The notes under the pieces: model-generated
Told to the model about the DNA's origin: nothing
Seen by the model: only the letters and a program-made list of their open reading frames with translations
Databases searched by the model: none
Program-made: the position numbers and the translations under genes
Origin: Sphingomonas changnyeongensis
GTDB lineage: Bacteria > Pseudomonadota > Alphaproteobacteria > Sphingomonadales > Sphingomonadaceae
NCBI RefSeq assembly: GCF_009913435.1
Contig: NZ_CP047895.1
Location: 1 to 64,000 of the forward strand
Direction: 5' to 3'
DNA length: 64,000 nt
Shown: in pieces, positions 40,883 through 52,727 of the stretch
How positions within the stretch are numbered: position 1 is the stretch's first letter
How the letters are laid out: each line of letters begins with the position of its first letter

Positions 40883-41316
40883 TTCGCGGCTCCCAGGTGA
40901 GAGGTGTCGCCCAGACGCGCGACGACCTTCGTCTTGATCGGCAGCTTCATCGCCGCGCGGCTGAACGCGGTCGCGGCGACATCGCCCGGCACACCGTCCA
41001 GTTCGAACAGGATGCGGCCCGGCTTGACGCGCGCCACCCAGAACTCCGGCGAACCCTTGCCCGAGCCCATGCGGACTTCGGCGGGCTTGGACGACACCGG
41101 CACGTCCGGGAAGATGCGGATCCAGAGCCGGCCCTGGCGCTTGATGTGGCGCGTGATGGCGCGGCGGGCGGCCTCGATCTGGCGGGCGGTGATCCGCTCC
41201 GGCTCCATGGCCTTCAGGCCATAGGCGCCGAAGTTGAGCTGGGTGCCGCCGGGCGCATCACCATGGATGCGGCCCTTGAAGGCCTTGCGGAACTTGGTGC
41301 GTTTCGGTTGCAGCAT
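40879..41316 (-). CDS. rplP: Ribosomal protein uL16
   Basis: 145 residues, starts [40 protein letters not shown] and [20 protein letters not shown] are universal. It contacts the A-site tRNA. Confidence 0.98.
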   Translation of the reverse strand: MLQPKRTKFRKAFKGRIHGDAPGGTQLNFGAYGLKAMEPERITARQIEAARRAITRHIKRQGRLWIRIFPDVPVSSKPAEVRMGSGKGSPEFWVARVKPGRILFELDGVPGDVAATAFSRAAMKLPIKTKVVARLGDTSHLGAAK

Positions 41317-41333
41317 GATTTTCTATCCTGCCC

Positions 41334-42029
41334 TTAGCGCGCCGGACGCACGCCGGAGGTCTGTGCCTCCATCATCAGACGGTCCTGCGCGGTCGGATCA
41401 TGGCCGAGGATCTCGCCCTTGAAGATCCAGACCTTGACCCCGCACACGCCATAAGCGGTGTGGGCCTGGGCCTCAGCATAATCGACATTGGCGCGCAGCG
41501 TGTGCAGCGGCACCCGGCCTTCGCGATACCATTCGGTGCGCGCGATCTCGGCACCGCCCAGACGGCCGGCGCAGGTGATGCGGATGCCTTCGGCGCCCAG
41601 ACGCAGCGCCGACTGCACGGCCCGCTTCATCGCCCGGCGGAACGCCACGCGGCGCTCCAGCTGGTCGGCGACCGACTGGGCGACGAGCTTCGCGTCGATC
41701 TCGGGCTTGCGGATCTCGACGATGTTCAGCGACACGTCGCTCGCCGTCATCGCACCCAGCTTCTTGCGAAGCTTTTCGATGTCGGCGCCCTTCTTGCCGA
41801 TGATCACGCCGGGGCGCGCCGCATAGATCGAGATGCGGCACAGCTTGGCCGGACGCTCAATGACCACCTTGGAGATCGCGGCCTGGGGCAGCGTCTTCAG
41901 GATGTACTTGCGGATCTCGAGGTCCTCGAGAAGCAGCCGGCCATAATCGGCGCCTTCGGCGAACCAGCGGCTGTCCCAGGTCCGGTTGATCTGGAGGCGC
42001 AGCCCGATCGGATTGCTCTTCTGACCCAT
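41334..42029 (-). CDS. rpsC: Ribosomal protein uS3
   Basis: 231 residues. N-terminal KH domain with [21 protein letters not shown]-terminal domain with [20 protein letters not shown]. One-base stop/start overlap with rplV. It lies at the mRNA entry channel. Confidence 0.98.
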   Translation of the reverse strand: MGQKSNPIGLRLQINRTWDSRWFAEGADYGRLLLEDLEIRKYILKTLPQAAISKVVIERPAKLCRISIYAARPGVIIGKKGADIEKLRKKLGAMTASDVSLNIVEIRKPEIDAKLVAQSVADQLERRVAFRRAMKRAVQSALRLGAEGIRITCAGRLGGAEIARTEWYREGRVPLHTLRANVDYAEAQAHTAYGVCGVKVWIFKGEILGHDPTAQDRLMMEAQTSGVRPAR

Positions 42030-42406
42030 TATGCTTCTTCCTGCTCGCGCACGACGATGCGAAGGCGGCTGAACGGCTTCACGATCCGGGTCGAACGGCC
42101 ACGCGCACGGGTCGCGAACCGCTTCATCGAGATCGACTTGCCGACCGACGCTTCCTGGACGACCAGCGCATCGACATCGAGATTGTGGTTGTTCTCGGCA
42201 TTGGCGATCGCCGAGGCGAGGACCTTGCGAACCTCGACCGCCATCGCCTTGGGCGAGAACTGGAGGATGCTCATCGCCTCCCCAGCCTTCTTGCCGCGGA
42301 TCAGACCGGCGACAAGGTTAAGCTTCTGCGCGCTGCCGCGGATGGTGGTGCCAACCGCCAGCGCTTCCTTGTCGCCCACGCGACGCGGAGCTGCCTGCTT
42401 GCCCAT
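42029..42406 (-). CDS. rplV: Ribosomal protein uL22
   Basis: 125 residues, [20 protein letters not shown] and a C-terminal hook [20 protein letters not shown] lining the exit tunnel. No macrolide-resistance deletion is visible in the loop. Confidence 0.98.
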   Translation of the reverse strand: MGKQAAPRRVGDKEALAVGTTIRGSAQKLNLVAGLIRGKKAGEAMSILQFSPKAMAVEVRKVLASAIANAENNHNLDVDALVVQEASVGKSISMKRFATRARGRSTRIVKPFSRLRIVVREQEEA

Positions 42407-42681
42407 TAGCGCTTGCCCTTCTTGTCAGCGGCATGGCCGGGGAAGAAGCGGGTCGGCGCGAACTCGCCGAGCTTCATGCCCACCATTTCCTCGTTCACCA
42501 GCACCGGCACGAACTTGCGGCCGTTATAGACGTTGAACGTCAGGCCGACGAACTGCGGCAGGATGGTCGACCGGCGCGACCAGGTCTTGATCGGCGCGCG
42601 CGCACCGGAGTCCTGGGCCGCCTCGGCCTTTTTCAGAAGGCTCAGTTCGACGAACGGGCCTTTCCAGACGGAACGGGCCAT
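42406..42681 (-). CDS. rpsS: Ribosomal protein uS19
   Basis: 91 residues, [40 protein letters not shown] and the basic [18 protein letters not shown] tail. It shares one base with rplV. Confidence 0.98.
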   Translation of the reverse strand: MARSVWKGPFVELSLLKKAEAAQDSGARAPIKTWSRRSTILPQFVGLTFNVYNGRKFVPVLVNEEMVGMKLGEFAPTRFFPGHAADKKGKR

Positions 42682-42684
42682 GGC

Positions 42685-43521
42685 TTAACCCTTCTTCTTC
42701 GCGTGACGCGACCGGATGATGAACTTGTCGGTCGCCTTGTTGTGACGGGTGCGCGCACCCTTGGTCGGCTTGCCCCACGGGGTGACCGGATGACGGCCGC
42801 CCGAGGTCCGGCCTTCACCACCGCCGTGCGGATGGTCGACCGGGTTCTTGGCGACGCCGCGGGTCAGCGGGCGCTTGCCCAGCCAGCGGTTGCGGCCGGC
42901 CTTGGCAAGATACTGGTTGGCGTTGTCGGGGTTCGACACCGCGCCAACGGTCGCCATGCACTCGCCGCGGATGTAGCGCTGCTCGCCCGAGTTCAGGCGG
43001 ACGATCACCATGCCGCGGTCACGGCCGACGACCTGCACATAGGTGCCCGCCGAACGCGCGATCTGACCGCCCTTGCCGGGCTTCATCTCGACATTGTGGA
43101 CGATGGTGCCGACCGGAACCTGGCCGATTTCCATCGCGTTGCCCGGCTTCACGTCGGTCTTCTTGCCCGCGACGATGACGTCGCCGGCCTGAAGGCGCTG
43201 CGGCGCGATGACATAGGCGAGTTCGCCGTCCTCATATTTCACAAGGGCGATGAAGGCCGTGCGGTTGGGATCATATTCGATCCGCTCGACGGTCGCCGGC
43301 ATGTCCCACTTGCGACGCTTGAAGTCGATGAAGCGGTAACGCTGCTTGTGGCCGCCGCCGATGCCGCGGCTGGTCACATGACCCTTGTTGTTGCGGCCAC
43401 CGGTCTTGCGCTTCCCCTCGGTCAGCGCCTTGACCGGCTTGCCCTTGTACAGGCTCGACCGGTCGACCAGGATCAGGCCACGACGCGCCGGGCTGGTCGG
43501 ATTATAATGCTTGAGCGCCAT
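42685..43521 (-). CDS. rplB: Ribosomal protein uL2
   Basis: 278 residues. [15 protein letters not shown] start, [19 protein letters not shown] OB core ([20 protein letters not shown]), and the C-terminal [20 protein letters not shown] with the catalytic-centre histidine. Needed for subunit association. Confidence 0.98.
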   Translation of the reverse strand: MALKHYNPTSPARRGLILVDRSSLYKGKPVKALTEGKRKTGGRNNKGHVTSRGIGGGHKQRYRFIDFKRRKWDMPATVERIEYDPNRTAFIALVKYEDGELAYVIAPQRLQAGDVIVAGKKTDVKPGNAMEIGQVPVGTIVHNVEMKPGKGGQIARSAGTYVQVVGRDRGMVIVRLNSGEQRYIRGECMATVGAVSNPDNANQYLAKAGRNRWLGKRPLTRGVAKNPVDHPHGGGEGRTSGGRHPVTPWGKPTKGARTRHNKATDKFIIRSRHAKKKG

Positions 43522-43525
43522 TGCC

Positions 43526-43840
43526 TCAGATCCCCGTCGTCACGTCGATCGAGTCGCCGTCCTTCAGCGTCACGATCGCCTTCTTCACATCCGAGCGCGT
43601 ATAGGGCTTGCCCTTCCAGCGCTTGGTCTTGCCCTTCTGGGTGAGCGTGTTGACGCCGGTCACGGTCACGCCGAACAGGGCCTCGACCGCCGCCTTGATC
43701 TGCGGCTTGGTCGCGTCCTGGGCAACCTTGAACACGACGGCGTTATGCTCGGAGAGCAAGGTCGCCTTTTCGGTGATGTGCGGCGCGACCACCACGTCAT
43801 AGTGACGGATGTCGGCCGCCACGGCCTGCTTCTTAGCCAT
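43526..43840 (-). CDS. rplW: Ribosomal protein uL23
   Basis: 104 residues, [20 protein letters not shown] and [20 protein letters not shown]; exit-tunnel protein that docks chaperones. It overlaps rplD by 8 bases. Confidence 0.97.
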   Translation of the reverse strand: MAKKQAVAADIRHYDVVVAPHITEKATLLSEHNAVVFKVAQDATKPQIKAAVEALFGVTVTGVNTLTQKGKTKRWKGKPYTRSDVKKAIVTLKDGDSIDVTTGI

Positions 43841-44459
43841 TGAACCGGGCCTCCAGCTTTTCGACGGCCGCGCGGGTCAGGACCAGCGTCTCGGCGCGAA
43901 GGATATCGTACACATTGGCGCCGATCGCCGGCAGCACGTCGATCGTGTGCAGGTTGCGGGCCGCGAGCGCGAAGCTGGTGTCGACCTGATCGCCGTCGAT
44001 CACGAGCGCGGTCTTGCCGAAGCCGAGCTTGGCGAGATTGCCCATGAGCGCGCGGGTCTTGCCGCCATCGACCGTCAGGCTGTCCATGACGATCAGCTGG
44101 CCGGCCTTCACCTTGGACGACAGCGCCATCTTGAGGCCGAGGGCGCGGACCTTCTTGTTCAGCGACGGGTTGAAGTCGCGGACACGCGGGCCGTGCGCCT
44201 TACCGCCGCCGATGAACACCGGCGCGCGGCGATCGCCGTGACGGGCGGTGCCGCCGCCCTTCTGGCGGCCGAACTTCTTGCCGGTGCGGGCGACGTCCGA
44301 CCGCTCGCGGGCGGCGCGGGCAGTGCCGCGGCGCTTTTCGAGCTGCCAGGTGACGACGCGGTGCAGGATGTCGGCGCGCGGCTCCAGGCCGAAGATCTCG
44401 TCGTTGAGATCGATCTCGCCTTTGCCCTGGGCGTCGAGGGTCTGAACTTGGACCTTCAT
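43833..44459 (-). CDS. rplD: Ribosomal protein uL4
   Basis: 208 residues, [20 protein letters not shown] in the tunnel loop (shape WRQKGTGRAR-like is replaced by [20 protein letters not shown]). In E. coli L4 regulates the S10 operon; a leader element here could be the structured stretch between rpsJ and rplC. Confidence 0.97.
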   Translation of the reverse strand: MKVQVQTLDAQGKGEIDLNDEIFGLEPRADILHRVVTWQLEKRRGTARAARERSDVARTGKKFGRQKGGGTARHGDRRAPVFIGGGKAHGPRVRDFNPSLNKKVRALGLKMALSSKVKAGQLIVMDSLTVDGGKTRALMGNLAKLGFGKTALVIDGDQVDTSFALAARNLHTIDVLPAIGANVYDILRAETLVLTRAAVEKLEARFNG

Positions 44460-44462
44460 CGC

Positions 44463-45212
44463 TTAGCCTTCCTGGGTCTCGCTGGCCTCGACAGCCGCGT
44501 CAGCGGGCGTGTCGGCAGGCGCATCATTGTTGTTCTGGGCGACCTTGAGGCCGGCCGGATACGGCGCGTCAGCCGGGCGCGGCACCTTGACCGCGTCCTT
44601 GACGGTCAGCCACGCACCCTTGTGGCCCGGGACCGAACCCTTGAGGAAGATTAGCCCGCGCTCGGCGTCGGTCAGCACGACTTCCAGATTCTGCTGGGTG
44701 CGCTGACGGTCGCCCATGTGGCCGGCCATCTTCTTGTTCTTGAACACGCGGCCCGGATCCTGGCGGTTGCCGGTCGAACCGTGCGAACGGTGCGACACCG
44801 ACACGCCGTGCGTGGCGCGCAGACCGCCAAAGCCCCAGCGCTTCATCGCGCCGGCAAAACCCTTACCCTGGGTATGGCCCGACACGTCGACCAGCTGGCC
44901 GGCGACGAAATGATCGGCGGAGATTTCCGCGCCGACATCGAGGAGCGCGTCCTCGGCGACCCGGAACTCGACCAGCTGCGCCTTGGGCTCGACTTCGGCC
45001 TTGCCGAAATGGCCACGCTGCGGCTTGGCGACATTCTTCGCCTTGGCAGTGCCGGCGCCGAGCTGGACCGCAACATAGCCGTCGCGATCGGCCTCACGGC
45101 GCGCAACGACCTGGAGGTTGTCGAGCTGGAGCACGGTGACCGGAACGTGCCGGCCGTCTTCCTTGAACAAGCGGGTCATGCCCACTTTCTTCGCGATCAC
45201 GCCTGTGCGCAT
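44463..45212 (-). CDS. rplC: Ribosomal protein uL3 with acidic C-terminal extension
   Basis: 249 residues. [20 protein letters not shown], the tip loop [20 protein letters not shown] and [20 protein letters not shown]. After the family end comes an acidic Ala/Asp/Glu tail ([19 protein letters not shown]), longer than in E. coli. Start chosen at MRTGVIAKK, preceded by AGGAAGGG; the 44-residue in-frame extension upstream is not family-like. Confidence 0.97.
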   Translation of the reverse strand: MRTGVIAKKVGMTRLFKEDGRHVPVTVLQLDNLQVVARREADRDGYVAVQLGAGTAKAKNVAKPQRGHFGKAEVEPKAQLVEFRVAEDALLDVGAEISADHFVAGQLVDVSGHTQGKGFAGAMKRWGFGGLRATHGVSVSHRSHGSTGNRQDPGRVFKNKKMAGHMGDRQRTQQNLEVVLTDAERGLIFLKGSVPGHKGAWLTVKDAVKVPRPADAPYPAGLKVAQNNNDAPADTPADAAVEASETQEG

Positions 45213-45275
45213 GATCTGATCCCTTCCTGCATAGGCTCCAAGGCGGCGTCCTGCCGGCCCGGGAGCGTGCCAACG

Positions 45276-45301
45276 AAAAAGGCTCCGGAACCTCCGGAGC
45301 C
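45276..45301 (-). terminator. Intrinsic terminator/attenuator before rplC
   Basis: Minus strand GGCTCCGG-AGGTT-CCGGAGCC followed by five T: an 8-bp GC stem with T-tract, 63 bases upstream of the rplC start and well after the rpsJ stop. It would stop transcripts between two ribosomal-protein genes unless read through. Confidence 0.75.
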
Positions 45302-45369
45302 AGCCCAAAAGATCAATCGCCCCCGCCCGGGCCGGTATCCGCATTGCTGCGAATGGCGGGGACGCAGGC

Positions 45370-45391
45370 CATGCAGCCTGGCGGCTGCATG
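45370..45391 (-). promoter_or_regulatory. 9-bp hairpin in the rpsJ-rplC leader
   Basis: CATGCAGCC-TGGC-GGCTGCATG, perfect 9-bp stem with 4-base loop, inside the 325-base gap and upstream of the terminator. Candidate protein- or RNA-binding structure. Confidence 0.55.
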
Positions 45392-45537
45392 CGGTATCCC
45401 TGAGTTCGCTATGGGTGCGGCGGACCTTGCCGTCGCCCGGCCTCGCTTCGGGCCGGACCCCGGATCAGCTGCGTGCAGCCTGCCGGGGCAACCTGGAAGC
45501 GAGCGGAAAGCCCGCCTCCGAATCTGGAGCGCCGCCT

Positions 45538-45849
45538 TTACGCGAGTTTGATCTCGACATCAACACCCGCGGCGAGGTCGAGCTTCATCAGCGCGTCGAC
45601 CGTCTGCGGGGTCGGCTGCACGATGTCGAGCATGCGCTTGTAGGTGCGGACCTCGAACTGCTCGCGCGACTTCTTGTCGACATGCGGCGAGCGGTTGACG
45701 GTGAATTTTTCGATGCGCGTCGGGAGCGGGATCGGACCACGGATGAGAGCGCCGGTGCGGCGGGCGGTGTCGGCGATGTCGCCGGTCGCCTGATCGAGCA
45801 CGCGATGATCGAACGCCTTGAGGCGAATGCGAATGTTCTGGGTTTCCAT
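45538..45849 (-). CDS. rpsJ: Ribosomal protein uS10
   Basis: 103 residues, [40 protein letters not shown] and [23 protein letters not shown] 45849 gives the family start; two extra upstream residues are possible. In E. coli it also acts as NusE. It follows tuf, as is usual in alphaproteobacteria. Confidence 0.98.
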   Translation of the reverse strand: METQNIRIRLKAFDHRVLDQATGDIADTARRTGALIRGPIPLPTRIEKFTVNRSPHVDKKSREQFEVRTYKRMLDIVQPTPQTVDALMKLDLAAGVDVEIKLA

Positions 45850-45908
45850 GTCCACTACCGATGCGAAAGAGCCATGCCCGGTTGAGCCGGGCTTCTATAA
45901 ATTACAAA

Positions 45909-45939
45909 GCCGCCCGGCCCCTAGAAGGGACCGGGCGGC
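45909..45939 (-). terminator. Terminator-like hairpin between tuf and rpsJ
   Basis: Minus strand GCCGCCCGGTCCC/GGGGCCGGGCGGC, 13-bp stem with one G-U pair and 5-base loop, then TTTGTAATTT. It lies 16 bases after the tuf stop. The T-tract is interrupted, so partial termination or an mRNA-end stabiliser is possible. Confidence 0.6.
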
Positions 45940-45954
45940 CATGCAAGCAAAAGC

Positions 45955-47145
45955 TTACTTGGTGATGTTCGCCACGACGCCGGCGCCGACGGTGCGGCCG
46001 CCTTCGCGGATGGCGAAACGCAGACCCTGGTCCATCGCGATCGGGGCGATCAGCTTGATGTTCAGGTTCACATTGTCGCCCGGCATCACCATTTCGGTGC
46101 CTTCCGGCAGTTCCACGGTGCCCGTCACGTCGGTGGTGCGGAAGTAGAACTGCGGACGATAGTTGGCGAAGAACGGCGTGTGACGGCCGCCTTCGTCCTT
46201 CGACAGCACATAGACTTCGGCCGAGAAGTCGGTGTGCGGGGTGATGGTGCCCGGCTTGGCCAGAACCTGACCACGCTCGACTTCGTCACGCGCCACGCCG
46301 CGGATCAGCGCACCGATGTTGTCGCCGGCCTGGCCCTGGTCGAGCAGCTTGCGGAACATTTCGACGCCGGTAACGACGGTCTTGCGGGTGTCCTTGATGC
46401 CGACGATTTCGACTTCTTCGCCAACCTTCACGATGCCGGTTTCGACACGACCGGTGACGACGGTGCCGCGACCCGAGATCGAGAACACGTCTTCGATCGG
46501 CATCAGGAACGGCTTGTCCAGCGGACGCTCCGGCTGCGGGATATAGGCATCGACCTGACGCATCAGCTCAAGCACGGCTTCATGGCCGATTTCGCGGTTC
46601 GAATCTTCGAGCGCAGCAAGGGCCGAACCCTTGACGATCGGAATATCGTCGCCCGGGAAGTCGTACGACGACAGCAGCTCACGGATTTCCAGCTCGACCA
46701 GCTCGAGCAGCTCGGGGTCGTCGACCTGGTCGACCTTGTTCATGAACACGACGAGCGCCGGAACGCCGACCTGACGGGCGAGCAGGATGTGCTCGCGGGT
46801 CTGCGGCATCGGGCCGTCGGCAGCCGACACGACCAGGATCGCGCCGTCCATCTGGGCGGCACCGGTGATCATGTTCTTCACATAGTCGGCGTGACCCGGG
46901 CAGTCGACGTGCGCGTAGTGGCGCGCTTCGGTTTCATATTCGACGTGGGCGGTCGAAATGGTGATGCCGCGCTCGCGCTCTTCCGGGGCCTTGTCGATGT
47001 TGGCATAGTCGACGAAGGTGGCGCCGCCGGTTTCAGCGAGCACCTTGGTGATCGCCGCGGTCAGCGAGGTCTTGCCATGGTCAACGTGGCCGATGGTGCC
47101 GATGTTGCAATGCGGCTTCGTCCGCTCGAACTTTGCTTTCGCCAT
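45955..47145 (-). CDS. tuf: Elongation factor Tu
   Basis: 396 residues. P-loop [18 protein letters not shown], switch-[34 protein letters not shown]. Delivers aminoacyl-tRNA to the ribosome. A candidate promoter at 47356-47383 and a 203-base leader precede it, so it may be expressed apart from fusA. Only one tuf copy is in the window. Confidence 0.99.
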   Translation of the reverse strand: MAKAKFERTKPHCNIGTIGHVDHGKTSLTAAITKVLAETGGATFVDYANIDKAPEERERGITISTAHVEYETEARHYAHVDCPGHADYVKNMITGAAQMDGAILVVSAADGPMPQTREHILLARQVGVPALVVFMNKVDQVDDPELLELVELEIRELLSSYDFPGDDIPIVKGSALAALEDSNREIGHEAVLELMRQVDAYIPQPERPLDKPFLMPIEDVFSISGRGTVVTGRVETGIVKVGEEVEIVGIKDTRKTVVTGVEMFRKLLDQGQAGDNIGALIRGVARDEVERGQVLAKPGTITPHTDFSAEVYVLSKDEGGRHTPFFANYRPQFYFRTTDVTGTVELPEGTEMVMPGDNVNLNIKLIAPIAMDQGLRFAIREGGRTVGAGVVANITK

Positions 47146-47355
47146 TTCTTCCTCTGTCTATCAAACCGTTTCGCCGCCGGGCCGCAGCGCCTGTTCACCC
47201 GTAGCTCTCGTTCACCCGCAGATCGTGTGAAAGGGGCGAACCCCACGCGCAGGCCGCCGGCCCGGAAATCCCGACCCGCAACGAAGCGCGGCCCGTAACC
47301 CAAACGCGACGGAAACGCCAGAGGCATTTTGACGCGCCGCGCGGTCGCGCGCGCC

Positions 47356-47383
47356 CATTTAGCCTCTTCGCGCGCCCGCGCAA
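47356..47383 (-). promoter_or_regulatory. Candidate promoter for tuf
   Basis: Minus strand TTGCGC (47378-47383), 16-base spacer, TAAATG (47356-47361), 211 bases before the tuf start. The -35 is one mismatch richer than consensus in GC, like the tonB candidate. Confidence 0.45.
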
Positions 47384-47580
47384 GAGACGATGATCGGCGG
47401 GCGGCGCGAAAAGCGCTGCCGACATGCCCGAAACGGGACGCCGGGACCGGGCAAACGCTCCAGCCGAGCGGCCCAGCGCTGCCGACAGCCGACCGCCGGA
47501 CCCAGCGACCTGTCCTGCGCGCGAATCGCCGCCCGCACCACCCCCACCCGGCTGCAGCCGGCCGAGGTCCGAAATTGGCT

Positions 47581-47625
47581 GCGCCCTCCCCGGCGGGCGG
47601 ACATGCCGCACGCCGGAGAGGGCGC
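47581..47625 (-). terminator. Large hairpin after fusA
   Basis: 15-bp stem GCGCCCTCTCCGGCG / CGCCGGGGAGGGCGC with one G-U pair and a 15-base loop, 21 bases past the fusA stop. No T-tract, so more likely a processing or stability structure than a classical terminator. Confidence 0.5.
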
Positions 47626-47645
47626 CAATGCCGGTCAGGCCGGGA

Positions 47646-49718
<2,073 letters not shown>

Positions 49719-49784
49719 GATCGTCGGTTCCTTGCGAAAGGGGGAGCCGGACCGTCCGGCTCCCCCGCATTTAGGTGAGAGGTG

Positions 49785-50255
49785 TTACCAGCGGTAGTGG
49801 CTGAAGGCGCGGTTCGCCTCCGCCATGCGGTGCGTGTCTTCGCGCTTCTTGACCGCATTGCCGCGATTCTGCGCCGCGTCGAGCAGCTCGCCCGACAGGC
49901 GGGCGGACATCGTCTTCTCGCTGCGCGCGCGGGCGGCGGCGATCAGCCAGCGGATGGCGAGCGCCTGGGCGCGTTCGGCGCGGACTTCGACCGGCACCTG
50001 ATAGGTCGCACCGCCGACGCGGCGGCTGCGGACTTCGATGCCCGGCTTCACATTGTTGAGCGCGTCATGGAAAACGGCCAGCGGCTCGCGCTTGGCGCGC
50101 TGCTCGACCGTGTCGAGCGCACCATAGACGATCGATTCCGCGACGGACTTCTTGCCGTCGAGCATGACGCTGTTCATGAACTTGGAGAGGACCTGATCCC
50201 CGAACTTCGGATCAGGCAGGATTTCCCGCTTTTCGGGACGACGACGACGAGCCAT
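49785..50255 (-). CDS. rpsG: Ribosomal protein uS7
   Basis: 156 residues, [40 protein letters not shown] core, C-terminal [18 protein letters not shown]. It nucleates the head of the small subunit. Confidence 0.98.
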   Translation of the reverse strand: MARRRRPEKREILPDPKFGDQVLSKFMNSVMLDGKKSVAESIVYGALDTVEQRAKREPLAVFHDALNNVKPGIEVRSRRVGGATYQVPVEVRAERAQALAIRWLIAAARARSEKTMSARLSGELLDAAQNRGNAVKKREDTHRMAEANRAFSHYRW

Positions 50256-50303
50256 TGATCTGTTCCTTCAAACTTCAGCCTGGGTGCCGGACGGGCCGGC
50301 GGC

Positions 50304-50675
50304 TTACTTCGGACGCTTTGCGCCGTACTTCGAACGCGACTGCTTGCGGTCCTTGACACCCTGGGTGTCGAGCACGCCGCGCAGCACGTGATAGCGCACG
50401 CCCGGCAAGTCGCGGACGCGGCCGCCGCGGATCAGCACCACCGAGTGCTCCTGAAGGTTGTGACCTTCACCGGGGATGTAGCTGATCACTTCGCGCTGGT
50501 TGGTCAGGCGAACCTTGGCCACCTTGCGCAGCGCCGAGTTCGGCTTTTTCGGGGTCGTCGTATAGACGCGGGTGCAGACGCCGCGCTTCTGCGGGTTCTG
50601 CTCCATCGCAGGGACCTTGGACTTGGCCTTCTGCGGCTCGCGGCCCTTGCGGACCAGCTGGTTGATCGTCGGCAT
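50304..50675 (-). CDS. rpsL: Ribosomal protein uS12
   Basis: 123 residues, [37 protein letters not shown] with Lys43 intact, and [17 protein letters not shown]. The residue equal to Lys88 of E. coli/M. tuberculosis is Arg88 (codon CGC). It is first of the str operon, 264 bases downstream of the probable transcription start. Decoding-centre protein. Confidence 0.98.
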   Translation of the reverse strand: MPTINQLVRKGREPQKAKSKVPAMEQNPQKRGVCTRVYTTTPKKPNSALRKVAKVRLTNQREVISYIPGEGHNLQEHSVVLIRGGRVRDLPGVRYHVLRGVLDTQGVKDRKQSRSKYGAKRPK

Positions 50676-51116
50676 TGAAGCTCTTCACCTTGTTGCAAAC
50701 GGTTACTTTGCTGACGCCCGAATCGAGACACAGCGACTATCCGTCGTTGAACCGCCCCGTCGGGGGGAACCGGCAGGCCAACCATCGCCAGGGGCGATTG
50801 TCAGGCATCCGGCTGTTCAACACGAAAGGGCCTGGGCGGCTATCCAGCCCCCCGGCCCCTGCTGCGCCAGCAATGTTCAAGCTCGTCCACGCAGGTCGGA
50901 AGCCACAGCGATGCTGCCATTCCTCGCCTTGCGGACGTGGGCGGGCCTATAGCCGCGCCTGCCCCCTGGTCAATGTCCGCCCCGGCACGCCCCGACGCTG
51001 TGGACAAGCCGGTGGGCGAAGATGGGGGCGGATGAGCGGGCAGGGCAACACCGGCATGAGAAAGCAGCCAGGCGCGCGGCTTGCAAATCCCAGCCATGCC
51101 CGGCATTTGGCCGGCC
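50676..51116. other. 441-base divergent control region of rpsL and the Rrf2 gene
   Basis: Holds the str promoter at 50946-50973 and a long untranslated leader for rpsL with several GC-rich self-complementary stretches (e.g. CCGCCCCGTCGGGGGG). No gene is recognisable. The Rrf2 start lies in the palindrome-like CATTTGGCCGGCCATG segment. Confidence 0.5.
50946..50973 (-). promoter_or_regulatory. Candidate main promoter of the str (rpsL) operon
   Basis: Minus strand TTGACC (50968-50973), 16-base spacer, TATAGG (50946-50951). One of the best sigma-70-type matches in the window, 271 bases before rpsL. Confidence 0.65.
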
Positions 51117-51554
51117 ATGCTTTCCCAACGGACACGTTATGCGATCCGCGCGCTGCTGCATCTCGCCGATCGCCATGGCGAAGGCCCGGTGCAGCTGACC
51201 GAAATCGCGGCGAAACAGAATATTCCGCCCAAATTCCTGACCGTCATCCTGTCCGAAATCGGCCGGGCCGGGCTGGTCGAGACGCAGCGCGGCCGCGACG
51301 GCGGCTATTGGCTGGCGCGCGACCCGCGCGAGATCAGCTATGGCGACATCATCCGGCTGACGCGCGGCAGCCTGGCGCTTGTCCCCTGTGCCAGCCGGCT
51401 GGCCTATCAGCCGTGCGAAAACTGCGTGACCCAGGAAGAATGCCGCGTCCACTGGGTGATGCTCAAGCTGCGCGACGAAACCGCGCGCATCCTCGATCAG
51501 GTGACGCTCGCCGACCCCGCGCCGGTCGATTCGGTCGAGCCGGTCCTGCCCTGA
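51117..51554 (+). CDS. Rrf2-family transcriptional regulator
   Basis: 145 residues. Winged helix with MLSQRTRYAIRALLHLADRH and AAKQNIPPKFLTVILSEIGR, wing GRDGGYWLARDPREISYGDI. The cysteines C-x8-C-x2-C-x5-C (CASRLAYQPCENCVTQEEC) fit an iron-sulfur cluster sensor, but the spacing differs from IscR and NsrR. It lies divergent to the str operon and 88 bases before a nitronate monooxygenase. Target genes unknown; iron, redox or nitric-oxide sensing are options. Confidence 0.88.
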   Translation: MLSQRTRYAIRALLHLADRHGEGPVQLTEIAAKQNIPPKFLTVILSEIGRAGLVETQRGRDGGYWLARDPREISYGDIIRLTRGSLALVPCASRLAYQPCENCVTQEECRVHWVMLKLRDETARILDQVTLADPAPVDSVEPVLP

Positions 51555-51642
51555 ACCGGCAGCTGGCCGGGCTTGACGCTAGCGCATCCATGGCTGCCGA
51601 CGGACCTGTGGACAGCCGGTTTCATTGCGCTATTCAAACGGC

Positions 51643-52620
51643 ATGAGCCTTCCACCCCTGTTTGATCGCCTGCGGCTTCCCGTCATCGGCTCGCCGCTGT
51701 TCATTGTCTCCGGCCCCGATCTGGTGATCGCCCAGTGCAAGGCCGGCATCGTCGGTTCGTTCCCGGCGCTGAACGCCCGGCCGCAAAGCCTGCTCGATGA
51801 ATGGCTGCACCGCATCACCGAGGAACTGGCGGCGTGGAACCGCAACAATCCGGACCGGCCGGCCGCGCCCTTCGCGGTCAACCAGATCGTCCACAAGTCG
51901 AACGACCGGCTGGAACAGGATCTTGAAACCTGCGCCAAATGGCAGGTGCCGATCATCATCACCTCGCTCGGCGCGCGCGAGGATCTGAACACCGCCGTCC
52001 ATGCCTGGGGCGGCATCACCCTGCACGACGTGATCAACAACCGCTTTGCCCGCAAGGCGATCGAAAAGGGCGCGGACGGGCTGATCCCGGTCGCCGCCGG
52101 CGCAGGCGGCCATGCCGGCACCATCTCGCCCTTCGCACTGGTGTCCGAAATCCGCGAATGGTTCGACGGGCCGATCGCCCTGTCGGGGTCGATCGCCAAT
52201 GGCCATTCGATCCTGGCCGCGCAGGCGGCGGGCGCGGATCTCGCCTATATCGGCTCCGCATTCATCGCGACCGCCGAGGCCAATGCCGATCAGGGCTATA
52301 AGCAGGCGATCGTCGAAAGCAGCGCCTCCGACATTGTCTATTCGGACCTGTTCACCGGCGTGCACGGCAATTATCTGCGCGGCTCGATCGAGGCGGCGGG
52401 GCTTGACCCCGACAATCTGCCCAAGGGCGACTACAGCACGATGAACTTCGGCTCGGGCGGCAACACCGAGAAAAAGGCGTGGCGCGACATCTGGGGTTCG
52501 GGCCAGGGGATCGGTTCGGTCAAGGCGGTCGAGACGGTTGCCGACCGGATCGACCGGCTGGAACGCGAATATCGCACCGCCTGGGGCGAATTGCAGGGCA
52601 AGGTCCGCAAGGGCTGGTGA
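51643..52620 (+). CDS. Nitronate monooxygenase (2-nitropropane dioxygenase) family
   Basis: 325 residues, TIM-barrel FMN enzyme. FDRLRLPVIGSPLFIVSGPD start, APFAVNQIVHKSNDRLEQDL, the active-site GAGGHAGTISPFALV with the conserved His, IALSGSIANGHSILAAQAAG and AYIGSAFIATAEA for FMN phosphate. ATG 51643 is the family start; the earlier TTG at 51625 is rejected. It oxidises nitronates to carbonyls and nitrite, or acts as an enoyl reductase-like paralogue. Confidence 0.9.
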   Translation: MSLPPLFDRLRLPVIGSPLFIVSGPDLVIAQCKAGIVGSFPALNARPQSLLDEWLHRITEELAAWNRNNPDRPAAPFAVNQIVHKSNDRLEQDLETCAKWQVPIIITSLGAREDLNTAVHAWGGITLHDVINNRFARKAIEKGADGLIPVAAGAGGHAGTISPFALVSEIREWFDGPIALSGSIANGHSILAAQAAGADLAYIGSAFIATAEANADQGYKQAIVESSASDIVYSDLFTGVHGNYLRGSIEAAGLDPDNLPKGDYSTMNFGSGGNTEKKAWRDIWGSGQGIGSVKAVETVADRIDRLEREYRTAWGELQGKVRKGW

Positions 52621-52727
52621 CACCAGCGGTTGGGAACGGTCAGGGGCTGTTACGCGATCCGGCAATGGGCCGTTCGGCCCATTGCCGGGGCAGCGCGGCG
52701 GGCACCAGCCTACTGCTGTGACGCCCC

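Larger units (their letters stand above)
45213..45537 (-). promoter_or_regulatory. 325-base structured leader between rpsJ and rplC
   Basis: Unusually long gap inside the S10 cluster. Contents on the transcribed strand, 5' to 3': GC-rich sequence, the hairpin at 45370-45391, a terminator at 45276-45301, then GGAAGGG before rplC. The 5' arm of the terminator (GGCTCC) could also pair with a second GGAGCC about 40 bases on, next to the start, as in attenuators. No promoter recognised inside. Confidence 0.45.
47146..47645 (-). other. 500-base intergenic region between fusA and tuf
   Basis: No credible gene. On the transcribed strand it starts with the strong hairpin at 47581-47625 and carries the candidate promoter at 47356-47383. 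The rest is GC-rich, unstructured by eye. Confidence 0.5.

Noticed and set aside
45213..45344. A 44-residue extension of uL3
   Set aside because: It crosses the terminator hairpin and is not conserved-looking; AGGAAGGG precedes MRTGVIAKK.
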